32,218 nucleotides of DNA, from NCBI RefSeq assembly GCF_900142785.1, contig NZ_FRCD01000031.1, positions 1 to 32,218 of the forward strand, given 5' to 3'. The first letter of the stretch is position 1; each line of letters starts with the position of its first letter. Below, one piece after another: positions 1 to 7,489 of this stretch. The DNA comes from Chryseobacterium carnipullorum. Its GTDB lineage: Bacteria; Bacteroidota; Bacteroidia; Flavobacteriales; Weeksellaceae. A program made the translations under genes and the position numbers. The notes below the pieces were generated by a model. It did not search any database and was not told the origin of the DNA. It saw only the letters and a program-made list of their open reading frames with translations.

Positions 1-51
1 TTTAATACATTCTAATTTGAAAGCAACGCTAAATTTTTCTTTTCTATACAT
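1..51 (-). CDS. IS3-family OrfA-like transposase, N-terminal 17 codons only (partial)
   Basis: An ATG at 51-49 opens a minus-strand frame of 17 codons that leaves the window (MYRKEKFSVAFKLECIK). The basic start followed by a [FY]-S-x-x-F-K-type stretch fits the first helix of IS3-family OrfA helix-turn-helix proteins, which bind the IS ends. The start codon directly follows a T-run and hairpin at 52-90. The call rests on the IS-like terminus plus this short match. It cannot be tested further because the rest of the gene is outside the window. An identical copy lies at 32168-32218. Confidence 0.6.
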   Translation of the reverse strand, partial: MYRKEKFSVAFKLECIK

Positions 52-90
52 AAAAAATGCCCCTAAAAAGTGTCTAACTTTTTGGGGGCA
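52..90 (-). terminator. Terminator-like hairpin inside the IS end, just before the transposase start
   Basis: On the minus strand a 13-bp stem (TGCCCC / GGGGCA and AAAAAGT / ACTTTTT, one C-A mismatch) closes a 5-nt TAGAC loop. Six T residues follow, and then the OrfA ATG. This has the form of an intrinsic terminator for transcripts entering the IS from the DUF4349 gene. It may block read-through expression of the transposase. Confidence 0.7.
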
Positions 91-134
91 GTCCACTGAT
101 ATCCGGATTTTTATTATTTACCAAAAAACTTGCG

Positions 135-1016
135 CTATTTTTTTCTTCCCGTTCTCCATTTTCTCCATAGATAAATAAGGATAGGAATGAGCAATAGAAA
201 CGGCCAGAATGAAATAATTCCTAATAAAAAACTCACGAAACTGTTCCAGCCTTCTGTAACAGAATCCGCAAAACGGCTTCCGAAACCAATTTTTGAAGTG
301 GCAGAACTTCTTACTTTTTCTTTGTATAAACTAAGGTTAAGGGTACTGTAATTCACCCGGTCATCGATGAAGCGTAGCCTGCCCTCTGCAACATCAATTT
401 CATCCTCCAATTCACGGATGGTTTCCTGAATCTCGATCATGTCTTTTGTGGTAGAAGCACTTCTAAGCATATCGCGGTACTTTTCCAGATAAATCTTTTT
501 ATTGGCTAGCTTAACAGAGACATCAGTATATTCTTCGGTAACATCATCAGAGGAAATATTTTTCGACAAAACAGAGCCTACTCCTTCAGAAAATGAATTG
601 ATCAGTGCGTCAAAATTTTTATGAGGAATACGGATCACAAGATCCAGGTTATCATCTAAATCTGTATTTTGAAATTGTTCATTTTGAATATAGGCCTCAT
701 TTTTCTTCAGAATATCTGCCACCTGATTCTGGGCTTTTTTAATATCTCCCACCTGAATTCTCATATTCCCGTTTTTAATGACCTTTTTGGCAATCGTGTC
801 CAGCTTTTTGGGGGCTATGGACGGTTGGGGAGACTTATTTTTATCGGGTAGCAATTTTTCAGATATAGAATTTGGCGGTGCCACCTGATAGACTTCTTCA
901 GCCACTTTATCTTCTGACATCATTTTGATTGCAGGTGAGTTAGCAGCTTCCATTTCGGATTTATTGCATGCACTCATTAAAAGGAGTATACATAAAGGTA
1001 AAAATAATTTTATCAT
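135..1016 (-). CDS. DUF4349 domain membrane-anchored lipoprotein
   Basis: The 293-residue protein starts with a lipoprotein signal peptide: a hydrophobic run then M-S-A-C, with Cys17 as the acylation site. A low-complexity Pro/Lys/Ser linker reaches about residue 75. The DUF4349 domain follows, with the I-R-I-P-H and D-V-T-E-x-Y-x-D-V-x-x-x-L motifs at about residues 125-170 and a long helical coiled-coil stretch (about 170-235). The C-terminus has one transmembrane helix (about 262-284) and a basic tail, so most of the protein should face the periplasm. DUF4349 proteins have no established function. The gene is divergent from the DUF2891 gene across 150 bp, and its 3' end runs into the IS end 39 bp downstream. 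The family call is firm; the role is unknown. Confidence 0.85.
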   Translation of the reverse strand: MIKLFLPLCILLLMSACNKSEMEAANSPAIKMMSEDKVAEEVYQVAPPNSISEKLLPDKNKSPQPSIAPKKLDTIAKKVIKNGNMRIQVGDIKKAQNQVADILKKNEAYIQNEQFQNTDLDDNLDLVIRIPHKNFDALINSFSEGVGSVLSKNISSDDVTEEYTDVSVKLANKKIYLEKYRDMLRSASTTKDMIEIQETIRELEDEIDVAEGRLRFIDDRVNYSTLNLSLYKEKVRSSATSKIGFGSRFADSVTEGWNSFVSFLLGIISFWPFLLLIPILIYLWRKWRTGRKK

Positions 1017-1166
1017 GAATATTTTTTAATGTACCTTATCAAAAATTATGCTTAAAGCTTTTTTTTATTCAAAATTGGTATCGTTTTATTGAAATGATTG
1101 GGATTTAATTATTTTGAATCAATTTAAAAACAATGTGAAATCTAAATTATTTTCTATTTTTAATGA

Positions 1167-2234
1167 ATGAAAAAAAGTCTTTTAGTATTTGCGTTTTCTC
1201 CATTTTTGATGTTTGCTCAGGAAGTTCCGAAACTGACCGATGAGATGGCTCTCAAATTATTGGAAAAACCGCTTCACTGTATCAATCAGGAATATCCAAA
1301 CAAAACAGCACATATCATCAACAATGCGGGTGAGGTTACTTTAACCCCAAAAGACCTTCATCCAAGTTTCTATGGCTGCTTCGACTGGCATAGCTCGGTA
1401 CATGGACATTGGATGCTGGTGAGATTACTGAAGACAAAGCCTGATCTGGCCAATGCAAAAGACATTGAAAAAATTCTTGACATTTCTTTAAATAAAGAAA
1501 ATCTGCAGGTTGAAGCCGATTATTTCACAAAATTTCAATTAACGACTACATTTGAAAGAACCTATGGTTGGGCCTGGTTGCTCAAACTTGATGAAGAGCT
1601 GACCACATGGGATCACCCCAAAGCTAAAATCTGGCATCAGAATCTAAAACCTTTAACCGATAAGATTTTACAATCATGGAAAGCTTATCTTCCTAAGCAA
1701 ACCTATCCAAACAGAACCGGAGTACATCCCAATACGGCTTTTGGTTTGGCATTTGCGATCGATTGGGCTAAAGCCAACCATGATCAGGAATTCGAGAATC
1801 AACTTAAAGAAAAAGCAAAGTATTTTTATGGAAAAGATCAGAAAACACCAGCTTATCTGGAGCCGGACGGATCAGATTTTTTCTCGCCAAGCCTTGAAAT
1901 TGCAGACCTCATGAGACGGGTACTGCCCCAGAAAGAATTTGTCCGGTGGCTGAATAATTTTTATGAGAAAAGAAGCCTGGAGAATATTGAAAAAATACCT
2001 GTTGTAAGTGATCTGAGCGATTATCAGACGGTTCACCTTGTAGGTCTTTCTTTTTCCAAAGCATGGTGCATGAAAGGAATATCAAAAGCACTTCCTGACG
2101 GACATCCTTTGAAAAAGGACTTTAAGAGAACGGCCGATGTATTTTTAGCCAACGGGCTTCCTTTATTATTTCAGGGGAATTATGGTGGAGACCACTGGCT
2201 GGCGAGTTTTGCCGTTTATTCACTCGAAGACTAA
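1167..2234 (+). CDS. DUF2891 family secreted protein
   Basis: The protein has 355 residues with a signal peptide (MKKSLLVFAFSPFLMFAQ, probable cut near residue 17-18), so it is likely periplasmic. The DUF2891 pattern is clear: HPSFYGCFDWHSSVHGHW at residues 65-82, an ERTYGWAWLLKL block, G-V-H-P-N-T-A-F, E-P-D-G-S-D-F-F-S-P and a closing GGDHWLASFA at about 342-351. The repeated His, Trp and Asp residues and the helical pattern suggest an alpha/alpha-barrel like those of some glycan-active enzymes. That is inference, since the family has no proven activity. The start ATG has no Shine-Dalgarno site, as is usual in this group. The next gene, an AraC regulator, begins 39 bp downstream with its own promoter. 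Confidence 0.85.
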   Translation: MKKSLLVFAFSPFLMFAQEVPKLTDEMALKLLEKPLHCINQEYPNKTAHIINNAGEVTLTPKDLHPSFYGCFDWHSSVHGHWMLVRLLKTKPDLANAKDIEKILDISLNKENLQVEADYFTKFQLTTTFERTYGWAWLLKLDEELTTWDHPKAKIWHQNLKPLTDKILQSWKAYLPKQTYPNRTGVHPNTAFGLAFAIDWAKANHDQEFENQLKEKAKYFYGKDQKTPAYLEPDGSDFFSPSLEIADLMRRVLPQKEFVRWLNNFYEKRSLENIEKIPVVSDLSDYQTVHLVGLSFSKAWCMKGISKALPDGHPLKKDFKRTADVFLANGLPLLFQGNYGGDHWLASFAVYSLED

Positions 2235-2238
2235 AAGG

Positions 2239-2269
2239 TTGTAAGCACAGATTATATTGGTTACATTTG
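2239..2269 (+). promoter_or_regulatory. Bacteroidota-type promoter of the AraC gene
   Basis: A TTG at 2239-2241 lies 20 bp before a perfect TAnnTTTG box (TACATTTG, 2262-2269). The ATG at 2274 begins four bases after the box, so transcription would start at or next to the start codon. The mRNA would be leaderless or nearly so. Confidence 0.65.
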
Positions 2270-2273
2270 TCTT

Positions 2274-3119
2274 ATGTCAGCCTTAGAAAAATTTGGTGTC
2301 GAAATTTTTACCCAACATAATATTTTCGAGAGAATTTCTGCGGATAAACCTTTCCGTCCGGAAAATCCTGCCTTTATTTTTATTAAGTCGGGAACTATAA
2401 AGCTGCGCCAGCATTTCAGCGATCTGGAACTTTCCGCCAATATGTTTATGGTAACCGACCCGCAAACGATTTATGAAATGGTTTCCGTAAGTGGTGATTT
2501 TCAGTCCAGAATGGTGTCTTACAAAAGAGAATTTATTTCTGCTTTATCACTAAAATTCAACAGACTGATTACGTACAGGTATTTTCGCCAGCAGATGAAC
2601 AAAGGAGTTCCTTTTCCCGAAAGCGAAATGGAAGTCGTGTGGAAAAGCGTTAATTTTCTAAAGTATATTCTGGATTCCGAGACCGAAATGCTGTATAAAA
2701 AGGAAATGATAGAACATCTTTTCTCTGTTTTCTGCTATCAAATGGCGGGGATTATTTCCAAGGAAGATAATAATTCCATGAATCAGATGTCCAGACAGGA
2801 AGAAATTGTATTTGTATTCCTTACAGATCTCGCGGAACATCATCTGACAGAGAAAACCGTTGAGTTTTATGCCGAACGGCAGTCGATTACAACCAGACAT
2901 CTTTCCTCAGTCGTGAAATCTATTACCGGAAAGTCTGCCAGTCAGATCATCGCCCTCATCGTCATGAACGAGGCAAAGGTACTTTTGAACTCCTCTAATA
3001 AACCGGTTTCGGAGGTTTCTTCAATCCTTGGTTTCAGTGATCAATATGCATTTTCCCACTTTTTTAAAAAACATCTTGAAGTAAGTCCCAGACAGTACAG
3101 ACATCAGTTTGAAAGTTAA
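2274..3119 (+). CDS. AraC-family transcriptional regulator
   Basis: The protein has 281 residues. The N-terminal two-thirds is a cupin-like sensory region (I-K-S-G-T-I-K-L at about 37-44), common in AraC regulators of this phylum. The C-terminal 85 residues hold the double helix-turn-helix: R-H-L-S-S-V-V-K-S-I-T-G-K-S in the first, and VSEVSSILGFSDQYAFSHFF followed by K-x-x-x-x-S-P-R-Q-Y-R in the second. It should act in the cytoplasm on DNA. The gene sits 89 bp before the efflux operon on the same strand, so it is the likely local regulator of that operon. The inducer cannot be told. No other in-frame ATG occurs before about residue 57, so the start is fixed in spite of the very close promoter box. 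Confidence 0.93.
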   Translation: MSALEKFGVEIFTQHNIFERISADKPFRPENPAFIFIKSGTIKLRQHFSDLELSANMFMVTDPQTIYEMVSVSGDFQSRMVSYKREFISALSLKFNRLITYRYFRQQMNKGVPFPESEMEVVWKSVNFLKYILDSETEMLYKKEMIEHLFSVFCYQMAGIISKEDNNSMNQMSRQEEIVFVFLTDLAEHHLTEKTVEFYAERQSITTRHLSSVVKSITGKSASQIIALIVMNEAKVLLNSSNKPVSEVSSILGFSDQYAFSHFFKKHLEVSPRQYRHQFES

Positions 3120-3125
3120 AATCTT

Positions 3126-3162
3126 ACATTTGAACATCTTTTTCCAAAATTCAAACATTTGA
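3126..3162 (+). promoter_or_regulatory. Candidate AraC operator: direct repeat of ACATTTGA
   Basis: ACATTTGA occurs at 3126-3133 and again at 3155-3162, 29 bp apart (roughly three helical turns). The second copy overlaps the -33 element of the efflux promoter. The core ACATTTG also occurs in the promoter of the AraC gene (2263-2269). AraC-family proteins usually bind direct repeats next to the -33/-35 region. The assignment is inferred from position. The overlap of this motif with the -7 consensus weakens it. Confidence 0.4.
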
Positions 3163-3188
3163 TTGAATTGGTTGCTGCCGTAACTTTG
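3158..3188 (+). promoter_or_regulatory. Promoter of the tolC-emrA-emrB efflux operon
   Basis: TTTG at 3158-3161, a 19-bp spacer and a perfect TAnnTTTG box (TAACTTTG, 3181-3188) lie ahead of the ATG at 3209. The expected start of transcription is about 3194, which gives a leader of roughly 15 nt. Confidence 0.75.
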
Positions 3189-3208
3189 CCTTTGTAAAAC
3201 AAGGTAAA

Positions 3209-4519
3209 ATGACAAATAATGTAAAAACAGCACTATCACTAGTGATAGCTCTATTCCCTGCGCTGTTTTTTTCTCAACAGATCAAACAGATGACCGCAGG
3301 TGAGGCCGCCGATATGGCAGTGAAAAACCACCAGCAGTTAAAAGTGGCTGCCCAGAATATTGACATTGCAAAACAAAGTACAACTATTGCAAAACTTCAG
3401 AAGCTTCCTAATATTACAGCTTCTACCAGTCAGTTCTATTTGGGTGACGCTGTAGCAATCGACAAAGATTTTTCGACCTCAACCAATATTCCGATGCCTC
3501 ACTACGGAAGCTCCTATGCGGTACAGGCCACGCAACTGATCTTCAAAGGAGGTCTGGTGAACAGATCCATTGAAATGGCGGGTCTTCGTGAACAGCTTTC
3601 TGAACTGGATTTAGAAAAAAACAAGCTTGACGTAAAATTTCTCGTGATCTCCAATTATCTGGATGTCTATAAAATGGGCAATCAGGAAACTGTGTTTCAG
3701 AATAATAAAAAGCTGGCACAGGAACGTCTGAAAAATATTCAGAAGTTCTATCAGCAAGGAATGGTAACCCGTAACGAGGTCATCCGTGGAGAACTGGCGA
3801 TCAAAAATCTGGATCAGGGAATCCTGACCCTGACGAATAATAAAAAAATTCTTAATTATAATTTAAACATTGCCTTAGGACTACCTTCTGAAACAGAGAT
3901 TGTTCCTGTTGAAAGTTTAACGGACAAAGAATCAGTTATTGGCATGGATTATTACATAGAGCTTGCTCACGACAGTAATCCTCAGCTAAAATCTGCTAAG
4001 AAAAACATAGATGTTGCCGATAAAAATATCGAAATCATTAAAACAGATCAGATGCCAACGCTATCCGGGTTTGGAGGCTATACCTTACAGCGTCCGGTCA
4101 TGACAAGAAATCCTGTTCTGGATATGTATTCGGGAGGATGGCAGGCTGGTGTTTCATTGAGTTACAATATTGATAATTTATACAAGACAAAAGAAAAGGT
4201 AAAGCTTGGTGAATTACAGAAAACACAGGCGGGTGATGCGGTGACACTTGTTCAGCAGAATGTAGATATGGCAGTGAATGCAGCGTATGTAAAATACCAG
4301 GAATCGATCCAACAGGCAGATATTCTGAATGATTCGAAAAGACTGGCAGAAGAGAACTACAAAATCACAGAAGCCAAATATTTGAATCAATTGGCTGTAC
4401 AGGCTGAAATGATTGATGCGCAGAACCAGAAACTACAATCAGAGTTGGATTTTGCCAATGCTGAGATCAATGTATTGTATCAATATTACAACCTGCTGAA
4501 GGCTGCAGGAACGCTTTAA
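3209..4519 (+). CDS. TolC-family outer-membrane efflux protein
   Basis: The 436-residue protein has an N-terminal signal peptide (cut near residue 22, F-F-S-Q). It has two repeats of the outer-membrane-efflux-protein fold: A-A-D-M-A-V-K-N-H-Q-Q-L-K and A-Q-N-I-D-I-A-K near the start, and E-L-A-H-D-S-N-P-Q-L-K-S-A-K-K-N-I-D-V-A near residue 255. Long helices rich in Gln, Asn and Ala follow, as in TolC. The length is normal for the family. It should form the trimeric channel through the outer membrane for the adaptor encoded 23 bp downstream and the MFS pump after that. It is the first gene of the operon and lies just behind an AraC regulator. Confidence 0.93.
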   Translation: MTNNVKTALSLVIALFPALFFSQQIKQMTAGEAADMAVKNHQQLKVAAQNIDIAKQSTTIAKLQKLPNITASTSQFYLGDAVAIDKDFSTSTNIPMPHYGSSYAVQATQLIFKGGLVNRSIEMAGLREQLSELDLEKNKLDVKFLVISNYLDVYKMGNQETVFQNNKKLAQERLKNIQKFYQQGMVTRNEVIRGELAIKNLDQGILTLTNNKKILNYNLNIALGLPSETEIVPVESLTDKESVIGMDYYIELAHDSNPQLKSAKKNIDVADKNIEIIKTDQMPTLSGFGGYTLQRPVMTRNPVLDMYSGGWQAGVSLSYNIDNLYKTKEKVKLGELQKTQAGDAVTLVQQNVDMAVNAAYVKYQESIQQADILNDSKRLAEENYKITEAKYLNQLAVQAEMIDAQNQKLQSELDFANAEINVLYQYYNLLKAAGTL

Positions 4520-4542
4520 TTTTAAAACTGAAAATCAAGACA

Positions 4543-5655
4543 ATGGACAACAAGGAACAAACTACTCAAAATACTCAGGCCGCTCCCGCACAGTCAGGGG
4601 CAGCTGTTAAAAAGAAACAGAATAAAAAAAATAAAATCAGAGCCATCATTTCCAATACGATCGTTTTTCTGGTCATAGGATTCGGTCTTTTCTGGCTGGT
4701 CCGCGAATATTTTCACATCGGAGATAAGACCTATACGGAAGCAGCTCAGGTAGAGGAGTTCATCAACCCGATCAATACAAGGGTTTCGGCTTATATTAAA
4801 GACATAAAATTCATTGAGCATCAAAAGGTTAAAAAAGGGGACACCCTTGTGATTTTAGATCAGAATGAAATATTAACCCAGTTGGGTCAGGCGGAAGCTG
4901 CTTATCAGAATGCGATGGCACAAAGATCGGCCACAAGCTCATCTGTCAATACCGTTTCCAACAACGTGAGAGTGATGGAATCCAATATCGCAGGAGCAAA
5001 AGCAAGACTATGGAATGCCGAGCAGAATTTAAACCGATATAAAAACCTGCTGGCCGCAGAAGCAGTAACCAGACAGCAGTATGACCAGATCAAAACAGAG
5101 TACGATGCACAGAAAGCAGCCTATGAGACCTTAGTGAATCAGAAGCAGTCTGCCAATCTTTCTACCACTGAGGTGAAAAGTAAATTAGGAATCAATGATG
5201 CAGAAATAAAAAGAACAAAATCAGCCCTGGATATGGCTAAGATTAACCTTTCTTATACCGTGATCACAGCACCTTATGACGGAATTATGGGACGTAGAAC
5301 CATTTCTGAAGGACAATTGATTCAACCAGGTCAACAGGTAGCCACCATCGTTCTGAATGGTCAGAAATGGGTAACTGCTAATTTTCTGGAAAGCCAGATG
5401 CCTCATGTGAAAATTGGGGAAAAGATGACAATGACTGCTGATGCGTTGGGAGGAAAGAAATTTGAAGGGATTGTCACTGCTGTTTCTGCAGCTACAGGAT
5501 CAAGATATTCAAGTGTTCCGACAGATAACTCTACAGGTAACTTTATCAAAGTACAGCAAAGAATTCCTGTAAGAATAGAGTTCACGGCTTCCAATAAAAA
5601 AGAAGACCTGGAAAAACTAAGCGCGGGAATGAATATGAATGTAAATATTAACTAA
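4543..5655 (+). CDS. HlyD/EmrA-type periplasmic adaptor protein
   Basis: The protein has 370 residues: a cytoplasmic Gln/Lys-rich tail (1-35), one transmembrane helix (about 35-55), a first half lipoyl domain (V-S-A-Y-I-K-D-I-K-F...V-K-K-G-D-T-L-V-I-L-D), a coiled-coil hairpin of about 120 residues rich in Ala, Gln and Asn, and then the second half (Y-T-V-I-T-A-P-Y-D-G-I-M-G-R-R-T at about 239-254) and a beta-barrel. This is the EmrA plan. It should bridge the MFS pump in the inner membrane and the TolC channel. The ATG lies 23 bp after the tolC stop. The following 116-bp gap to the pump gene is filled by a dispersed repeat. Confidence 0.93.
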   Translation: MDNKEQTTQNTQAAPAQSGAAVKKKQNKKNKIRAIISNTIVFLVIGFGLFWLVREYFHIGDKTYTEAAQVEEFINPINTRVSAYIKDIKFIEHQKVKKGDTLVILDQNEILTQLGQAEAAYQNAMAQRSATSSSVNTVSNNVRVMESNIAGAKARLWNAEQNLNRYKNLLAAEAVTRQQYDQIKTEYDAQKAAYETLVNQKQSANLSTTEVKSKLGINDAEIKRTKSALDMAKINLSYTVITAPYDGIMGRRTISEGQLIQPGQQVATIVLNGQKWVTANFLESQMPHVKIGEKMTMTADALGGKKFEGIVTAVSAATGSRYSSVPTDNSTGNFIKVQQRIPVRIEFTASNKKEDLEKLSAGMNMNVNIN

Positions 5656-5660
5656 GACAA

Positions 5661-5767
5661 AAGATATCAGATCTCAGATTTCGGACATTGGATGTTGAAT
5701 GAAGATTTGAAGACCGAGTAACAAAGTCTGTTATCTGTTATCTAAAATCTGAAATCTAGTATCTAAA
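5661..5767. repeat. Dispersed imperfect inverted repeat, AGATATCAGAT family, copy 1
   Basis: The left arm holds AGATATCAGATCTCAGATTT and then CGGAC. The right arm holds GTCTG, TTATCTGTTATCT and AAATCTGAAATCT, which is roughly the left arm reversed and complemented. A related element fills the purD-guaA gap (30451-30528). It occupies nearly the whole gap between the adaptor and pump genes. Confidence 0.7.
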
Positions 5768-5771
5768 CAAC

Positions 5772-7364
5772 ATGTACAACAAAGGATTATATAGCGACTG
5801 GGTGCCCAAACCCATACAGATGCTGCTCATTGTGCTGCTATTGGCAGTAGTGATGCCGCTTGGTGGGGTCTATACCGGAAACATCAGTTATCTGGTGAGC
5901 GGGACAGGAGCGATGACAGAATATTTTATTTGGGCCAACTATGCTACCACAATAGGAATGGGGGCCTGTATGCCCATCGTTCTGAGAATGAAAATGCGCT
6001 TCAAGGTGCGGGATAAAATGACGGTACTTCTTGTGCTTCTGGGTTTGTTGAGCTATATCAATGGAACCACAATGCAACCTATGGTCTTTGTATTTACCGC
6101 CCTGTTTATCGGGTTTCTAAAGATGATGGTAACGATAGAGCTGTTTCTGCCGCTAATGATGATGATCGGAAACAGAGGAATGTTTTACGGCCTTTTTTAC
6201 ACCTTTGTTTTGGTGATGAACCAGGTGGCAGCTTATTATGCTGTGGTAGTTTCTATTCACTACAACTGGCAGCAATTTTATCTGATAGCGGCGGTATTAT
6301 GTTTCATTCTCGCTCTGATACACTGGATTTTTATGCATGACAAGTACTTTGCATTAAAAGTTCCGCTGCATTATATCGACTGGATGAGCATTATGTTTTT
6401 CGTTTCTACATTTATGTTTTCTGCGTATGTTTTTTCTTTCGGGAAGCAGCAGGATTGGTGGAATTCGAAAAATATTATGAATGCGAGTATCGCTGCTTTC
6501 GTAAGCTTTGCTTTGCTGGTCGTTCGCCAGTTCACCTTAAAAAGACCTTACTTATCATTTAAGATATTTACAAAAAATAATGTGCAGCATGGACTGTTTA
6601 TGCTTTTGTGGCTGGGAATGTTCTTAGGAACAACTTCACTTCAGAATACCTTTGCCGTAGGAGTTCTTGGGTATGATCAGCTGACCAATGCAGGACTGAA
6701 TCTGCTTATGGTCCCCGGAATTATTCTGGCAGGAGTGATTGCTGTCGTTTGGTTTAAAAAAGAAATACCATTGAAAATGTACATCTTCTCGGGATTTTCG
6801 GCGATGATGGGATATGCATTGATTATGTACTTTTCGATGGTTTTAGAATTCAATTATGAGAACTGGTACCTTCCTATGTTTTTAAAAGGATACGGAATGT
6901 GCTCATTGTTTATTTCAGTATGGTTTTATACCCTGGACAAACTTGAAATGGATGATATGTTGGCTGCAATCGGGCTTGTTTTGGTGTGGAGAACGTTTCT
7001 GGCTGTAGGATTCTTTTCAGCATTGTATTCATGGTTTCAGTACCGTTTTCAGATTACAGCAGTAGGAGATCTTGCAGTGTACATCGACGGTATGACCGTT
7101 AGTCCTCAAACATTAGCTGCGAATATGAAAACAATTCAACTGAATGCCATCCTTGTTTCCGGCAAAAAGATCTTCGGATATATTATTTTGACAGGTTTTG
7201 GAGTATTGCTGTATGTAATGACGCATCATTTTGGAAGAGAAAGATTCCAGTATTTGAGGTTCATCAGAGTTCTGGGCGGTAAATCTGTGATTGCCAGAAG
7301 AAGACTTCGGGAAAGAAAAAAATTAGTAGAAGAAATAAAAGACGCAGCCGGGCCTGCGGTTTAA
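5772..7364 (+). CDS. EmrB-like 14-TM MFS transporter (DHA2-like, divergent)
   Basis: The 530-residue protein is very hydrophobic, with about 14 predicted membrane helices, a long loop before the last one (about 430-470) and a basic C-terminal tail. This is the topology of EmrB/DHA2 drug:proton antiporters. The operon order tolC-emrA-emrB supports a role as the inner-membrane pump of a tripartite exporter. The usual MFS signatures are poor. The loop after the second helix reads L-R-M-K-M-R-F-K-V-R-D-K-M instead of a G-x-L-A-D-R-x-G-R-R pattern. The fifth-helix antiporter motif with its Gly-Pro pair is replaced by N-Q-V-A-A-Y-Y-A-V-V-V. The substrate is unknown. A clear terminator follows. Confidence 0.85.
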   Translation: MYNKGLYSDWVPKPIQMLLIVLLLAVVMPLGGVYTGNISYLVSGTGAMTEYFIWANYATTIGMGACMPIVLRMKMRFKVRDKMTVLLVLLGLLSYINGTTMQPMVFVFTALFIGFLKMMVTIELFLPLMMMIGNRGMFYGLFYTFVLVMNQVAAYYAVVVSIHYNWQQFYLIAAVLCFILALIHWIFMHDKYFALKVPLHYIDWMSIMFFVSTFMFSAYVFSFGKQQDWWNSKNIMNASIAAFVSFALLVVRQFTLKRPYLSFKIFTKNNVQHGLFMLLWLGMFLGTTSLQNTFAVGVLGYDQLTNAGLNLLMVPGIILAGVIAVVWFKKEIPLKMYIFSGFSAMMGYALIMYFSMVLEFNYENWYLPMFLKGYGMCSLFISVWFYTLDKLEMDDMLAAIGLVLVWRTFLAVGFFSALYSWFQYRFQITAVGDLAVYIDGMTVSPQTLAANMKTIQLNAILVSGKKIFGYIILTGFGVLLYVMTHHFGRERFQYLRFIRVLGGKSVIARRRLRERKKLVEEIKDAAGPAV

Positions 7365-7383
7365 AGATACCTTGTTTTTCACG

Positions 7384-7428
7384 AGTAAAGCTCTGCTATA
7401 TATTTTTAGTGGGGCTTTACTTTTTTTT
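7384..7428 (+). terminator. Terminator of the efflux operon
   Basis: An 8-bp stem AGTAAAGC (7384-7391) / GCTTTACT (7414-7421) encloses a loop with further weak pairing. The right arm runs straight into a tract of eight T residues (7421-7428). Confidence 0.8.
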
Positions 7429-7460
7429 AACTAATTATTTTTATTTAGACAAAATAAAAT

Positions 7461-7468
7461 TAAATTTG
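7461..7468 (+). promoter_or_regulatory. Likely -7 box for the ferric reductase gene
   Basis: A perfect TAnnTTTG match (TAAATTTG) lies 21 bp before the ATG. The -33 position has only TTTT, 20 bp upstream, so the promoter is plausible rather than strong. Together with the terminator before it, this suggests that the gene is transcribed separately from the efflux operon. Confidence 0.55.
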
Positions 7469-7489
7469 TATGAATAAAAATTAGAATAT

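Larger units (their letters stand above)
1..95 (-). mobile_element. Left end of an IS3-like (IS150-type) insertion sequence, cut by the window edge
   Basis: These 95 bases are the exact reverse complement of the last 95 bases of the window. The outer tip, read on the minus strand, is TGGACTGCCCCCAAAAAG, which starts with TG and resembles the CCCCCAAAAAGTTAGACA type of end seen in IS150-group IS3 elements. An ORF opens 44 bp inside the tip and runs off the window. Identity with the other copy stops at base 95, which sets the IS boundary. Only one end is present, so neither a target duplication nor the IS length can be read. Confidence 0.85.

Noticed and set aside
3125..3132. TACATTTG at the end of the AraC gene as an extra promoter
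   Set aside because: It matches TAnnTTTG, but no TTG lies 17-23 bp upstream. It is better considered as part of the possible AraC direct repeat.
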